Source: BACL27 sp964203235 (lineage in GTDB: Bacteria; Actinomycetota; Acidimicrobiia; Acidimicrobiales; Ilumatobacteraceae). Taken from it: 64,000 bases of DNA. Where the stretch lies: positions 558,001 through 622,000 of the forward strand of contig CAXNLE010000002.1 in NCBI GenBank assembly GCA_964203235.1. The letters run 5' to 3'. Position numbers and translations under genes: made by a program. The notes below the pieces were generated by a model that saw only the letters and a program-made list of their open reading frames with translations, did no database searches and was not told the origin of the DNA. Below, in pieces: positions 52,708 through 62,454 of the stretch; within the stretch, counting starts at the first letter, position 1, and the number at the start of each line of letters is the position of its first letter.

Positions 52708-54843
52708 TTAGCGCAATTGGGTTGCCACTACCCACTCATGCAAACTCTGCTGCGCATCCCCCATGCGCTCTCCACCAGAAACCTTGGCCCAACTATTGTC
52801 AGATCCAAGTGCAAAGTGTCTTACGTCTTCTGCCAGTAAAAACCCAAGTACCTTATCTAGCCATGCCCGATGTTTTGGGTGAGTTAGAGGCACGAGAACT
52901 TCAACTCGACCATCTAGGTTTCGACCCATTAAGTCTGCTGACCCAATTAAATGCAACGGGGATTGATTATCAAAACCGTGAGCAAATCGATAAATCCGAG
53001 AATGTTCTAAGTACCTACCCAGTACAGACCGCACCGTTATGTTCTCAGACATTCCAGGTACACCAGCACGTATACAGCAAATTCCACGGACGATCATATT
53101 TATTTTTACCCCAGCAGAACTTGCCGCGTATAACGCATCAATAATTGCAGGATCAGAAATAGAATTGAGTTTTATCGTTATATGACCAGCGTCTTTAAAT
53201 GTTGCTTCACGATTAATCAGTTCGAGAAGTTTTGGTCGCAATTGATGTGGCGCAACAATCAATCGCTGATAGTCCGGCTCACGGGCATAGCCGGTGAGAT
53301 AGTTAAATAATTCTGTCGCGTCCGCACCGATTGCTTCTTCACAAGTAAAAAAGCCGATGTCTTCGTACAGCCGTGCTGTTGTTGAGTTGTAGTTTCCTGT
53401 TCCGATGTGAACATATCTGCGCATCTGATCACTATCTTCACGAACAACCAAAACACATTTTGAGTGAGTCTTTAAACCGACGATGCCGTAAGTTACATGC
53501 ACACCTGCGTATTCAAGTTCTTTTGCCCAAGCGATATTTCTTGCTTCGTCAAAGCGCGCTTTAATTTCAAGTACTACTGCAACTTGCTTTCCCGACTCGG
53601 CGGCACGAACTAAGTACTTAGCAATTGACGAATCGCCCGAAGTGCGATACAAAGTCATTTTTATTGAATGTACTTTCGGATCACTTGAAGCCTGTTCAAC
53701 AAATGCCTCTACAGAAGATGTAAATGACTCATGTGGATGATGAACGAGGAGTTGTCGCTCACGAATCACTTGAAAAATACTTTGCCCGTTAAATTCAGCC
53801 GCCGAGAGACGCCCAGCGGTTAGCGGCGGCCATGGCTGAAATCGCAAACTCGAAATGTCAAGTGACGCAAATTGAGAGAGAGAGTTCATCTCAATAACGC
53901 TGTGATGGTAAGTCACATCATCTGCTTCAAGTTCAAGCTCTTCGCACATTAAGTCGATAACCGACTGGGCTGTGCCGTGTGGAACTTCAAGTCGCACGGC
54001 ACGCCCAAACCTACGACGCCTCAACTCTATTTCGACTGCGGCAAGAAGGTCTTCAGCATCTTCGTCATCAAGCGAAAGATCTGCGTTGCGTGTAACACGA
54101 AAAACAAAACACTGCTCAATCGTCATGCCCTGAAACAATCGCGAAAGATTCGCTGCGATCAATTCTTCAAGCAACACAAAGTTGTTTGACTTTCCGACTC
54201 GCATAAACCGACTCATGTTTTTAGGAATCTTCAATCGAGCAAATCTTTGCTCGCCAGATTTCGGATCACTAGCAACTACAGCCAGATTTAATGCAAGGTT
54301 CGAGATGTATGGAAATGGATGCGCAGGATCAACTGCCAATGGGGTCAGAACCGGAAAAATTTTCTGATCAAAATCTTTCGAAAGTTCTGCTTTTTCGTTG
54401 GTCGAGAGTTGCGCCCAGCTTTGTACTCGAACGTCAAATAGTTCAAGTTGAGGTAACAATTCTTTTGTCCAGACATCTTCTTGTCGCTGAACAAAACTCT
54501 GCGTGCGCGCAGTAATCTCGCTAAGTTGCTCAAGTGGTGAACGACCGTCTGGAGTCTTTATTGAGATGTCGCCAGCGATTTGATCTTTAAGAGCCGCAAC
54601 TCTAATTTGGTAAAATTCGTCGAGATTTGACGAACAAATCGCCACGAATCGGCAGCGCTCAAGCAGCGGAACATTCTCGTCACTGGCCAGTGCCAGCACT
54701 CGATCATTGAAGTCGAGCCAACTTAACTCTCGATTTATATAACGATTTATATCACGATTTATATTTTTTGGTTCAATGTTTTCAGCGTATAAATCTTGGG
54801 CGGATCGATAAAGCGTTAATAGTCGATTTCGCCAAGATGTCAC
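52708..54843 (-). CDS. ppk: Polyphosphate kinase
   Basis: Builds polyphosphate from ATP reversibly. The 711-residue protein shows INRELSWLDFNDRVLALA near the start, DPAHPFPYISNLALNLA, HHPHESFTSSVEAFVEQA, the first phospholipase-D-like motif THSKCVLVVRE with catalytic His, TARLYEDIGFFTC, and LIGSADLMGRNLDGRVEVLVPL. The start is GTG 54843. Residues 26-37 contain a fourfold-like INR repeat (NINR, DINR, YINR) caused by a 12-base tandem repeat at 54736-54766. It is upstream of phoU in the same direction. Confidence 0.94.
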   Translation of the reverse strand: MTSWRNRLLTLYRSAQDLYAENIEPKNINRDINRYINRELSWLDFNDRVLALASDENVPLLERCRFVAICSSNLDEFYQIRVAALKDQIAGDISIKTPDGRSPLEQLSEITARTQSFVQRQEDVWTKELLPQLELFDVRVQSWAQLSTNEKAELSKDFDQKIFPVLTPLAVDPAHPFPYISNLALNLAVVASDPKSGEQRFARLKIPKNMSRFMRVGKSNNFVLLEELIAANLSRLFQGMTIEQCFVFRVTRNADLSLDDEDAEDLLAAVEIELRRRRFGRAVRLEVPHGTAQSVIDLMCEELELEADDVTYHHSVIEMNSLSQFASLDISSLRFQPWPPLTAGRLSAAEFNGQSIFQVIRERQLLVHHPHESFTSSVEAFVEQASSDPKVHSIKMTLYRTSGDSSIAKYLVRAAESGKQVAVVLEIKARFDEARNIAWAKELEYAGVHVTYGIVGLKTHSKCVLVVREDSDQMRRYVHIGTGNYNSTTARLYEDIGFFTCEEAIGADATELFNYLTGYAREPDYQRLIVAPHQLRPKLLELINREATFKDAGHITIKLNSISDPAIIDALYAASSAGVKINMIVRGICCIRAGVPGMSENITVRSVLGRYLEHSRIYRFAHGFDNQSPLHLIGSADLMGRNLDGRVEVLVPLTHPKHRAWLDKVLGFLLAEDVRHFALGSDNSWAKVSGGERMGDAQQSLHEWVVATQLR

Positions 54844-54924
54844 TTTGATTTCATTTCAGCGACATCTTGGGCCGTCGCAACTCGTGACTGGTTTTTGCTG
54901 TTTAACGGCAAACTTTGGATACGG

Positions 54925-55260
54925 CTATTCGCTTGGCACCGCGGCTACATCATCAATAGCATTTACTGCTGGCGTTGACGCTGTCTCTGACGAAACTGGA
55001 TAGCCCAACTCCCACTCAATGCTGATTCGTTCTCGCTCAGCATCCTTGCTAACACGCTCTTGATTTCGGCGGAATTGAGGATCATTTCGCGGCAAAAGAA
55101 TCAATCTCGCAAGCACACGAGCTCGGAAATCTTCAAGTAGGTTCTGGTCTCCATAATCGCCATAAACCTCCCAGTGAGGAGAAACTGAGCCTAAGTAGAC
55201 AATTCGCGCGTGCCCGCGTGGCGGCTCGTTAAGAGTTGTTGGTTCAGCAAAGTTCGACAT
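54925..55260 (-). CDS. Hypothetical protein
   Basis: A 111-residue soluble protein without a recognised family. It has RIVYLGSVSPHWEVYGDYGD and a basic helical stretch, DFRARVLARLILLPRNDPQF, then an acidic, Ala/Val-rich tail. ATG 55260 is preferred; the frame extends to a TTG at 55296 with weaker sequence. It is divergent from ppx and upstream of ppk on the same strand (81-base gap), so a link to polyphosphate metabolism is possible but unproven. Confidence 0.6.
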   Translation of the reverse strand: MSNFAEPTTLNEPPRGHARIVYLGSVSPHWEVYGDYGDQNLLEDFRARVLARLILLPRNDPQFRRNQERVSKDAERERISIEWELGYPVSSETASTPAVNAIDDVAAVPSE

Positions 55261-55322
55261 ATGGTGCCTCGATTCGACTTTGAATCCTACCGTCAAACAA
55301 TCTCATTCTAAGATAAGTAGTT

Positions 55323-56873
55323 GTGTGGTCTAAATCTGAGGGAATGTTTGCCGCACTTGATATCGGAACAAATAGTTTTCATTTGGTTGTCGCAAAACCT
55401 GTCGAAACTGGTTTCGAGGTAATCGCAAGTGAAAAAGAAGTAATTCGCTTAGGTCACGGCTCAGGGGATATGAAGCTACTTGAGCAGGATGCAATGGATC
55501 GAGGTATCGCGGCGCTGACACGTATGCGGGCGATCGCTGATGTACATAACGCAAAATTACGTGCGGTCGCAACAAGTGCCGTGCGCGAAGCCCAAAATCG
55601 AAACGAATTTATTAAGCGCGCACGCAAAGAAGCGGATGTAGAAGTTGAGATCGTTTCAGGAATCGAAGAAGCTCGATTGATTCATTTGGGCGTCAGACAT
55701 GCAATTGCGATCGGCGATTCAAGGATGCTGATGTGTGATATCGGCGGAGGTTCAACCGAGATTGTGATAGCAACTGGCGAGAAGATTTTGCTGTCGCGAA
55801 GTTTTAAACTTGGTGCAGTTCGCTTAACAGACCGATTTTTTGCAACTGAAGTGTTGCACCCAAGCGCAGTAGGAAGTTGTCAAAAATTCGTGCGATCAAT
55901 GCTGTCAACAATTGAACCGCAAGTTGATCAACTTGGGTTTGAAGTGGCGGTTGGCTCTTCAGGCACAATTGAAGCGATCGCCAAACTTATTGCCAAGCAG
56001 AATAAACAACCAGAGCCGAAGTCATTCAACCGCTATGAGTTCGCAGCTAACGATGTCAGCAAAGTTGTTGAACTACTGGCCGACCAACCATCTGTAAAGC
56101 AACGAGAAAAAGAATTTGACCTTGAGTCCTCTCGCGCTGACATTATTTTGGCTGGGGCAATAATTTTAGAAGGTGTCGCATTGTCTTTTGGGGTCACGAA
56201 CTTTACGTACTCAGACTATGCATTGCGCGAAGGCGTGCTCTTTGACACTTTACAAAGACGAAACTTACTTGACCATCCAGATGGTGTTGACCCGGCGCTT
56301 GCGAGTGTGCGGCAACTATCAGATCGTTGTGATGACCAACCAGCGCACAGCAGAAATGTTGCCAAAATTGCCTTATCGCTTTTTGAAAACTTACAAAAGA
56401 AATTAGATCTTGATGAATCATGTCGAAGATATCTTGAGGCTGCAGCACTTCTAACAAATGTCGGCGTGGTCGTCTCACATTCGAAACATCATCTGCATTC
56501 ATATTATGTAATCCGCAATTCAGAACTCGCCGGGCTTACTGATCGCGAAATTGAGTTGATCGCACAGATCGCTCGCTACCACCGAAAGAGCGTGCCAAAA
56601 GATTCGCACCCTGAGTTCGCTCTGCTATCTGAAACTGACCAGCACATTGTGCGCTCACTTGCCGGCTTGCTACGAATAGCGATTGGGCTTGATCGCACTC
56701 AAGATGGACGAGTGAAGAAAGTTTCTACCCGATCAGAGGATGAGCAACTACTGATTCTTGTTAAAGCTTCAACAAAATTTGATTTAGAACTTAATCTCTA
56801 CGCAGCAAATGAGCGACGAGGTCTACTCAGCGATGTACTCGGGACGAAAGTAAAAATCGTCGCGATTGAATGA
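55323..56873 (+). CDS. ppx: Ppx/GppA family phosphatase (exopolyphosphatase-like)
   Basis: Hydrolyses polyphosphate ends or pppGpp. The 516-residue protein has the actin-like phosphatase fold: AALDIGTNSFHLVVA, RAVATSAVREAQNRNEF, SGIEEARLIHLGV, CDIGGGSTEIVI and VGSSGTIEAIAKL. From about residue 325 an HD-like helical domain follows (HSRNVAKIALSLFENL, SHSKHHLHSYYVIRN, RYHRKSVPKDSHPEF). The listed start is GTG 55323; ATG 55344 is an alternative. It is divergent from a hypothetical gene and close to ppk, so polyphosphate turnover is likely. Confidence 0.88.
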   Translation: MWSKSEGMFAALDIGTNSFHLVVAKPVETGFEVIASEKEVIRLGHGSGDMKLLEQDAMDRGIAALTRMRAIADVHNAKLRAVATSAVREAQNRNEFIKRARKEADVEVEIVSGIEEARLIHLGVRHAIAIGDSRMLMCDIGGGSTEIVIATGEKILLSRSFKLGAVRLTDRFFATEVLHPSAVGSCQKFVRSMLSTIEPQVDQLGFEVAVGSSGTIEAIAKLIAKQNKQPEPKSFNRYEFAANDVSKVVELLADQPSVKQREKEFDLESSRADIILAGAIILEGVALSFGVTNFTYSDYALREGVLFDTLQRRNLLDHPDGVDPALASVRQLSDRCDDQPAHSRNVAKIALSLFENLQKKLDLDESCRRYLEAAALLTNVGVVVSHSKHHLHSYYVIRNSELAGLTDREIELIAQIARYHRKSVPKDSHPEFALLSETDQHIVRSLAGLLRIAIGLDRTQDGRVKKVSTRSEDEQLLILVKASTKFDLELNLYAANERRGLLSDVLGTKVKIVAIE

Positions 56874-56878
56874 GCGAA

Positions 56879-57058
56879 TTAATTGCTGTCGGTTTTTGGA
56901 GTTTCGTCTTTTTTCGCCTCGGCAGCGCCCTCAGCAAGCCCTTTTTTGAGTTCGCTTTGAGCCTTACCTAGGTTTCGAGCAATATTTGGAAGGCGCTTGC
57001 CTCCGAATAGCACTACGACGAGCAAGATGATGATCCAAATTTCAGGTCCGTTGAACAT
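56879..57058 (-). CDS. tatA: Sec-independent protein translocase TatA
   Basis: A 59-residue protein, MFNGPEIWIIILLVVVLF followed by GGKRLPNIARNLGKAQSEL, with one membrane helix, the FG hinge motif, an amphipathic helix and a charged Lys/Glu/Ala tail ending KTDSN. It forms the pore of the twin-arginine export system for folded proteins. The stop lies five bases beyond the convergent ppx stop. No tatB or tatC is in the window. Confidence 0.92.
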   Translation of the reverse strand: MFNGPEIWIIILLVVVLFGGKRLPNIARNLGKAQSELKKGLAEGAAEAKKDETPKTDSN

Positions 57059-57104
57059 GCCACAACTCTAGCATCACCCACCAAAAGTGCGCTAAGAATT
57101 ACAG

Positions 57105-57911
57105 ATGCTTGAATGCGTTATAAACATCAGTGAGGGACGGCAACTAGACACGATTGCCAAGATTCGTAGCCAAATCGGAAACGATGTCTTGGACATTCAT
57201 AGTGATTATCACCACCACCGCAGCGTATTCACAATCGTGGGTTCTAAAACCCCCCACCAACTGGCTGAGCTTTGCGCGAAACAATTTGATCTATCTGAAC
57301 ATATTGGCGTTCATCCACGTATTGGAATTATCGATGTCGTGCCATTTGTGCCACTTGATGACTCAACGATTGAAGATGCGATTAATGCGCGCAACGAGTT
57401 TGCTGAATTTGCGGCAAGCGAGTTAAAGATTCCGAGTTTTGTATATGGGCCTGAGCGTGACCTGCCCGAGGTTCGCAAGCGAGCATTCGTTGACTTAACG
57501 CCAGATTTTGGACCAAACAAACCTCACCCAACAGCTGGTGCAATTTGTGTGGGTGCAAGGCAAATTCTCGTCGCTTATAACGTCTTCTTAAAGAACTCGA
57601 CTATTGAAGAAGGTCGCCGAATTGCTCGTGAACTACGCAGCAGTGAAGTGCGCACGCTAGGACTAAAACTTGGTGATGAGATTCAAGTGAGCATGAATTT
57701 GATTGCCCCAGATGTTGCCGGACCTGCATTCGTTTTTGACGAAATTGCCAAGCGCGCAGAGATTGATCGTGCCGAATTAGTCGGTCTCGTGCCAGCACGA
57801 GTGTTGACTCAAATCGCAAAATCGCGATGGGCTGAATTAGATCTGAGTAAAGAAAAAACTATTGAGTGGTGTCTGGCCGCGCGAAACCGCGCGATGCAAA
57901 ACTTCGAGTAA
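57105..57911 (+). CDS. Glutamate formimidoyltransferase
   Basis: A 268-residue protein covering the N-terminal and middle formiminotransferase subdomains without the cyclodeaminase part: ECVINISEGRQLDTIAKI, DIHSDYHHHRSVFTIVG with the catalytic His region, EHIGVHPRIGIIDVVPFVP, FGPNKPHPTAGAICVGAR and LVAYNVFLKN. It would move a formimino group from formiminoglutamate to tetrahydrofolate. No histidine-degradation gene is adjacent. The gene stands alone between tatA and whiB. Confidence 0.87.
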   Translation: MLECVINISEGRQLDTIAKIRSQIGNDVLDIHSDYHHHRSVFTIVGSKTPHQLAELCAKQFDLSEHIGVHPRIGIIDVVPFVPLDDSTIEDAINARNEFAEFAASELKIPSFVYGPERDLPEVRKRAFVDLTPDFGPNKPHPTAGAICVGARQILVAYNVFLKNSTIEEGRRIARELRSSEVRTLGLKLGDEIQVSMNLIAPDVAGPAFVFDEIAKRAEIDRAELVGLVPARVLTQIAKSRWAELDLSKEKTIEWCLAARNRAMQNFE

Positions 57912-57930
57912 AACTTTTAAGCGCTGGCGA

Positions 57931-58209
57931 TTAAGCGCTGGCGATGTTGCGGGTGCCTTGCGCACGTTGACGACGCAGACGGCGACGCTCACGCTCAGAA
58001 AGGCCACCCCAGATACCGAACTTTTCGCCGTTTTCAAGCGCATATTCGAGACAGTCGTTCTTGACTACACAGCCACGACAAACTTCTTTGGCTTCACGAG
58101 TTGATGCGCCGCGCTCCGGGAAAAAGAGGTCGGGATCAACACCTAGACAGTTCGCTTCGTCTTGCCAAGCATGGTCACTACTTGATGATCTGTTCGCTCT
58201 AAAATCCAA
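57931..58209 (-). CDS. whiB: WhiB family transcriptional regulator
   Basis: A 92-residue redox-sensitive regulator found only in actinobacteria and their phages. The four Fe-S ligands are Cys21, Cys44, Cys47 and Cys53, spaced C-x22-C-x2-C-x5-C. The GIWGG turn (65-69) and the basic tail LSERERRRLRRQRA follow, the DNA- or sigma-binding part. An N-terminal 14-residue Ser-rich extension precedes WQDEANC. This is the clearest lineage marker in the window. Which WhiB paralogue it represents is not decided. Confidence 0.95.
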   Translation of the reverse strand: MDFRANRSSSSDHAWQDEANCLGVDPDLFFPERGASTREAKEVCRGCVVKNDCLEYALENGEKFGIWGGLSERERRRLRRQRAQGTRNIASA

Positions 58210-58335
58210 TTTGACTCCCCAATTAAATGGCTTCTGTAATTTGCTTCTGTTTTAGCGACGAGAACTAGTCGTGCTAGCACCTTGTAACTACAGGTATGTA
58301 ATTTAGCCCGAAACTAAAGAAAATGCAAATATTTT

Positions 58336-60354
58336 TCAGCTGGCGCGACGAGAACCCCGATGGCGAGAAAGTTGTCGCTTGTGTTCGATGAAATCAACAA
58401 GCAAATATTCGCCGAGATTTTCTGGGCTCGTAAAAAATGCCCGGCCATGATTGATCGCAGTTAGTTGCTCAATAAACGCCTGCAACGCATGTGATGCGTC
58501 AAGCATAAAAGTGTTTATCCGTATGCCTTCGCGGGTCGCCCGCATCACTTCGCTCAATGTCGCTTCAACTGTTTCACGAACTGGTGGGTAATTGAAAAAT
58601 ACATCGCCGGACTTCGAAATATGGGCCGTCGGTTCGCCATCGGTAATCATAATTATTTGCTTAGTGCCACTCTGGCGCGACAACATTTTGCGGGCCAACA
58701 TAAATCCGTGCTGCATGTTGGTGCCGTAATCAAAATCCCAAGACACCTCAGGCAATTGCTTTGGCGTAAGTTCGCGCGCCACCCTGCTGAAACCAACAAT
58801 GCCCAAATAGTCACGCGGAAACTGCGTGCTCATCAACGAGTGAAGTGCCATGGCAACTTTCTTCGCAGGCAAAAAGTAGTCGCGCATCGGCATCGACATA
58901 GAAAGATCCAGCATCAACACAGTTGATGATCTTGTTAAATGTTCTGTCTGCTCTATTTCAAAATCATCGGCCGAGAGCCTAAGCGGAACTGTCGAGCCTT
59001 GCCGTTGCAAAGCATTACGCAATGTTCGCTGCAGATCTAATTGAAACGGGTCACCATATTCGTATGGCTTTGTGTCGTAAGTTCTTTCGTGTCCGACACC
59101 TAGACGCTCAACTTGGTGTTGCCCAAGACGGTCTTTTTCTAGGGATCCAAACACATCGCGCAAAGCGTTAGCACCAATTTTTCGCAAACCGCTGGGTGTA
59201 AGTTCAAGTTTGCCTTCTACCCGATCAATCAACCCTGAGTCTTTTAATTTCTTTGTCAATTGAGCCATTTGCTCAAGCGACTTTGCGAAATCTTCACCCA
59301 ACATTTCTCGAACACGATCTAAGTCGGCTTCAGCCAAAGCTGATGGCGATGATGCATTGCGCAACAAATTATCTAATTGGTCGAGTTCACCGAGCTCTTG
59401 CATCGCTTGAATCGCCTGACCAAAACCCATCGGTTCATCGCCAGTGAACTCGTGCGACTGACCCCAGCCTTTTTGCGGAAACATTCCCTGTAGTTTTTGC
59501 GAAAGTTGATCCATTTGCCATCGCAGATCCATGTCTTCTAAAAGTTTTTCGCTAAGTTGGCGCATCTGATCACGCTGCTCGGGTGTCATTGAATTCAACA
59601 TCGCTTGGGCATTTGCCATTCGTTGAGCCATGATTTCAAGTAATTCATCAAGTGTCTGCGGGTTTTCAGGAAAAAAATCTCCAAAATTCTCCATGAACTG
59701 CTCAAATTTGGGATCTTCGCCGCGTTCGCGGGATTCAAGCATTTCATTTAATGCCGCCATCATGTCTTTCATTCTCTGCATATCTTGCGGAGTCAGATTT
59801 TCTACCGCGCCAGACATTTGGTCAAGCATCTGTTGCATTATTTGTTGCCGGAGTTTTTCGAGAAGCGCTTCAAATCGTTGTTTTGATTCAGACGATTGAA
59901 AGTCATAATGTTCGAGTTCGTTGATTTTGCCCGCCAAATCACTTGGCAACATGTCAAGGCGAAAATTACGATCTTGCGCCGACTCTTTAGCAACTTCAGC
60001 GCGCCGTTGATCGCCCGATTGTTCTGCCGCCTTGAGAGCATCGTCTATTGCATGCCGTTCTTCATCGACGAGATCATCTAGTTCTGCTGAGATTTCGCTA
60101 TAAACACCACCTAGATCGCCACGATCTTTTATCTCTTCGCGGCGTTCACGTAGTCGCTGCATCATTTCTCGAAGTCCCATTAATTGGTCGCCACGTTCGT
60201 TGCGCATACCTTCTTGCATCAACCGACGCAACGCGGCGTTCACATCACCGTGGTACAACAGGTCGTCAGTTATTTCATCAACGATGCTTTGCGCATCGAA
60301 TTCAAAACCACGTTGTGTTCCATCCCAACGTGAATAATTAAAGCGACTAACCAC
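58336..60354 (-). CDS. VWA domain protein (partner of MoxR-type ATPase)
   Basis: A 672-residue protein. The first 320 residues are Gln/Glu/Met-rich helices with coiled-coil character (ALRRLMQEGMRNERGDQLMG, MQQMLDQMSGAVENL). The C-terminal von Willebrand factor A domain (about 470-660) has the MIDAS DLSMSM near residue 481, a Thr in YGTNMQHGFMLARKML, and MITDGEPTAHI. Such proteins work with MoxR/ChlI-like AAA ATPases in metal insertion or complex assembly. The matching ATPase is at 60963-62387, with a cyclase gene on the opposite strand in between. Substrate unknown. Confidence 0.83.
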   Translation of the reverse strand: MVSRFNYSRWDGTQRGFEFDAQSIVDEITDDLLYHGDVNAALRRLMQEGMRNERGDQLMGLREMMQRLRERREEIKDRGDLGGVYSEISAELDDLVDEERHAIDDALKAAEQSGDQRRAEVAKESAQDRNFRLDMLPSDLAGKINELEHYDFQSSESKQRFEALLEKLRQQIMQQMLDQMSGAVENLTPQDMQRMKDMMAALNEMLESRERGEDPKFEQFMENFGDFFPENPQTLDELLEIMAQRMANAQAMLNSMTPEQRDQMRQLSEKLLEDMDLRWQMDQLSQKLQGMFPQKGWGQSHEFTGDEPMGFGQAIQAMQELGELDQLDNLLRNASSPSALAEADLDRVREMLGEDFAKSLEQMAQLTKKLKDSGLIDRVEGKLELTPSGLRKIGANALRDVFGSLEKDRLGQHQVERLGVGHERTYDTKPYEYGDPFQLDLQRTLRNALQRQGSTVPLRLSADDFEIEQTEHLTRSSTVLMLDLSMSMPMRDYFLPAKKVAMALHSLMSTQFPRDYLGIVGFSRVARELTPKQLPEVSWDFDYGTNMQHGFMLARKMLSRQSGTKQIIMITDGEPTAHISKSGDVFFNYPPVRETVEATLSEVMRATREGIRINTFMLDASHALQAFIEQLTAINHGRAFFTSPENLGEYLLVDFIEHKRQLSRHRGSRRAS

Positions 60355-60395
60355 AATCGCACGCTAGTACTGACGGCCGTAGACTGATAACTCGT

Positions 60396-60947
60396 ATGAG
60401 ATTTCCAAGGACCTTTATCTTCGTAGACCTTTCTGGATTTACGAACTATATGGAAACCAATGGTGACCGCAAGGCGACTGCGTTACTGGCCGAGTTTCGC
60501 GCCGTAGCTCGTGCAATTGCTTCAGAACGTGGCGTGCGAATTGACAAGTTTCTCGGCGATGGCTTGATGGCCGTGGCTGTTGAGCAAATTGAGGGCATTA
60601 CATTTGCCTTAGAACTTGACCGCCGAGCCGAAACAGTTTGCGCACCATTGACACTGCGTATTGGCATTGCCACGGGTGACACAATGCTGTTTGAAGGCGA
60701 CGACTACATTGGGTCGGCACCAAATCTTGCGGCACGACTTTGTGACCAGGCAATCGGAATTGGAGTTTTGATTGCGACTGAGCAGATAATCGAACTTCCG
60801 CTAGGCGTCAAGACAAAACGACACGATGCAATCAAACTTCATGGATTCAATGAACCTGTCAACGTTTCGGTACTTGTGGGTCGACCGATTCTTGCCGAGC
60901 GCCATGACACAACCGAAATCTGGACTCAGCGACTAAATATTGATTAA
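60396..60947 (+). CDS. Class III adenylate/guanylate cyclase domain protein
   Basis: A 183-residue single-domain cyclase. Metal-binding Asp11 lies in FVDLSGFTNYME and Asp55 in FLGDGLMAV; the transition-state Asn and Arg are in APNLAARL near residues 107-114. These suggest catalytic ability as a homodimer. No sensor or membrane domain is attached. The gene is divergent from the VWA gene (41 bases apart) and convergent with the MoxR-type gene. Whether it makes cAMP or cGMP is unclear. Confidence 0.83.
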   Translation: MRFPRTFIFVDLSGFTNYMETNGDRKATALLAEFRAVARAIASERGVRIDKFLGDGLMAVAVEQIEGITFALELDRRAETVCAPLTLRIGIATGDTMLFEGDDYIGSAPNLAARLCDQAIGIGVLIATEQIIELPLGVKTKRHDAIKLHGFNEPVNVSVLVGRPILAERHDTTEIWTQRLNID

Positions 60948-60962
60948 TTTTCAACGCGCTAC

Positions 60963-62387
60963 TTAATTTTTAGCGCGATAAACCGCCCGGCCGGCCGTGG
61001 CATCTTTGTTTAAGCGTTTCGAGAGATGTAAACCTTCAAGCACGAATTCGACGGCACTTGCGATTGTCGCCGGAGACTCATCACCATTTGTGAGCCCATT
61101 TATAGTTGTGCGAAGCGCGGGCATTTTTTCGAGAAGCGCAACATAATCTGTCGAAATAATGTCTTCACCAGTTTGCACAACCACACCCTCACTAAATTCT
61201 TCTGCAACTGCACGAAGATTTTCTGAGTCACTGTGTTGTTTGAAAACTTGCAGTACTGCTCCGCGCACTAGTTGCTGAAAAATCTGACCTTCGCGACCAT
61301 CTTCAACGGCGTCAATTTCAATTTTTCCTGCAGTTGAAGCCGCGATTGCGTCTAGATCACTAACTCGCGGAGCCACATCAGTTTCACCGGCACGCAACGC
61401 TCTACGAACTGCATTTGCACACAACAGTTCTTGATTACTCGTAGTTAAACGAACACTTACGCCACTGCGTTGATTGACCTGACTGTTGGATCGGGCGAGA
61501 TGGCTGATTGTGGCGATGATTTCTTCCATGAACTTTGGCGTTCGAACTTGAACTGCGCCAATGCTGGCTGGACGCGACTCTTGTCGCACAACTGCAATTT
61601 CGGTTTCAATGTCAAGCGGATAGTGCGTGCGAATTTGGCTACCAAATCGATCTTTAAGCGGGGTGATAATTCGCCCACGATTTGTGTAATCGTCAGGATT
61701 GGCTGAGGCGACCAACATCACGTCTAGCGGTAGACGAATTTTGTATCCGCGAATTTGAATGTCGCGTTCTTCAAGAACATTCAGCAACCCAACTTGAATT
61801 CGTTCTGAAAGATCTGGCAGTTCGTTTATCGCGAAAATACCGCGATTGCAGCGTGGAACTAATCCGTAATGCAAAGTCAACTCATCGCTGAGATAGCGGC
61901 CCTCTGCAACTTTGATTGGGTCAACTTCGCCGATCAAGTCGGCGATAGATGTATCTGGTGTTGCAAGCTTCTCGCCGTATCGCAAGCTTCTGTGTACCCA
62001 CGAAATCGGTGTTGCATCGCCGTGCTGAATAACCAACTCGCGCGATTGACGCGAAACTGGCGCATACGGGTCATCGTTGATCTCACTGCCTGAAACAATT
62101 GGCATCCATTCGTCGAGCAAAAAAATTAGCGACCGAATGATTCGCGTCTTTGCCTGACCGCGCTCTCCGAGAAACACAATGTCGTGGCCAGCAAGTAACG
62201 CGTTTTCGAGTTGTGGCATAACTGTTTCTTCAAAACCAAGAACTCCTGCGAATAATTGTTCGCCAGCAGTTATTCTCACTACTGCGTTTTTTCGAATTTC
62301 TTCTTTAACTGCAACTGATTTCCATCCGACTTTTTTTAATTCGCCAAGAGTTTTTGCAAGATTTTCTGGGATCTCAAGTTCAGTCAT
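60963..62387 (-). CDS. MoxR/magnesium-chelatase-like AAA+ ATPase
   Basis: A 474-residue AAA+ ATPase. Walker A reads FLGERGQAKT near residues 70-79, Walker B IFAINELPDLSERIQ, sensor-1 MLVASANPDDYTNRGRI, and the arginine-finger region ITPLKDRFGSQIRTHYP, as in ChlI/MoxR proteins. Atypically the Walker A has Gln-Ala-Lys-Thr. It probably acts with the VWA protein at 58336-60354 as a chaperone-like complex. It is on the same strand as that gene but separated by the cyclase. Confidence 0.85.
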   Translation of the reverse strand: MTELEIPENLAKTLGELKKVGWKSVAVKEEIRKNAVVRITAGEQLFAGVLGFEETVMPQLENALLAGHDIVFLGERGQAKTRIIRSLIFLLDEWMPIVSGSEINDDPYAPVSRQSRELVIQHGDATPISWVHRSLRYGEKLATPDTSIADLIGEVDPIKVAEGRYLSDELTLHYGLVPRCNRGIFAINELPDLSERIQVGLLNVLEERDIQIRGYKIRLPLDVMLVASANPDDYTNRGRIITPLKDRFGSQIRTHYPLDIETEIAVVRQESRPASIGAVQVRTPKFMEEIIATISHLARSNSQVNQRSGVSVRLTTSNQELLCANAVRRALRAGETDVAPRVSDLDAIAASTAGKIEIDAVEDGREGQIFQQLVRGAVLQVFKQHSDSENLRAVAEEFSEGVVVQTGEDIISTDYVALLEKMPALRTTINGLTNGDESPATIASAVEFVLEGLHLSKRLNKDATAGRAVYRAKN

Positions 62388-62454
62388 AACTTGACATTAG
62401 TTGCATGAATCAGACTTTTACTAAGCCAACAACAATTTCTGCTGTAAATCTTGT

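Noticed and set aside
60956..60975. Inverted repeat between the cyclase and MoxR-type genes as a terminator
   Set aside because: The stem is only about seven base pairs with a long loop and overlaps the last codons of the MoxR-type gene; evidence is too weak to list.
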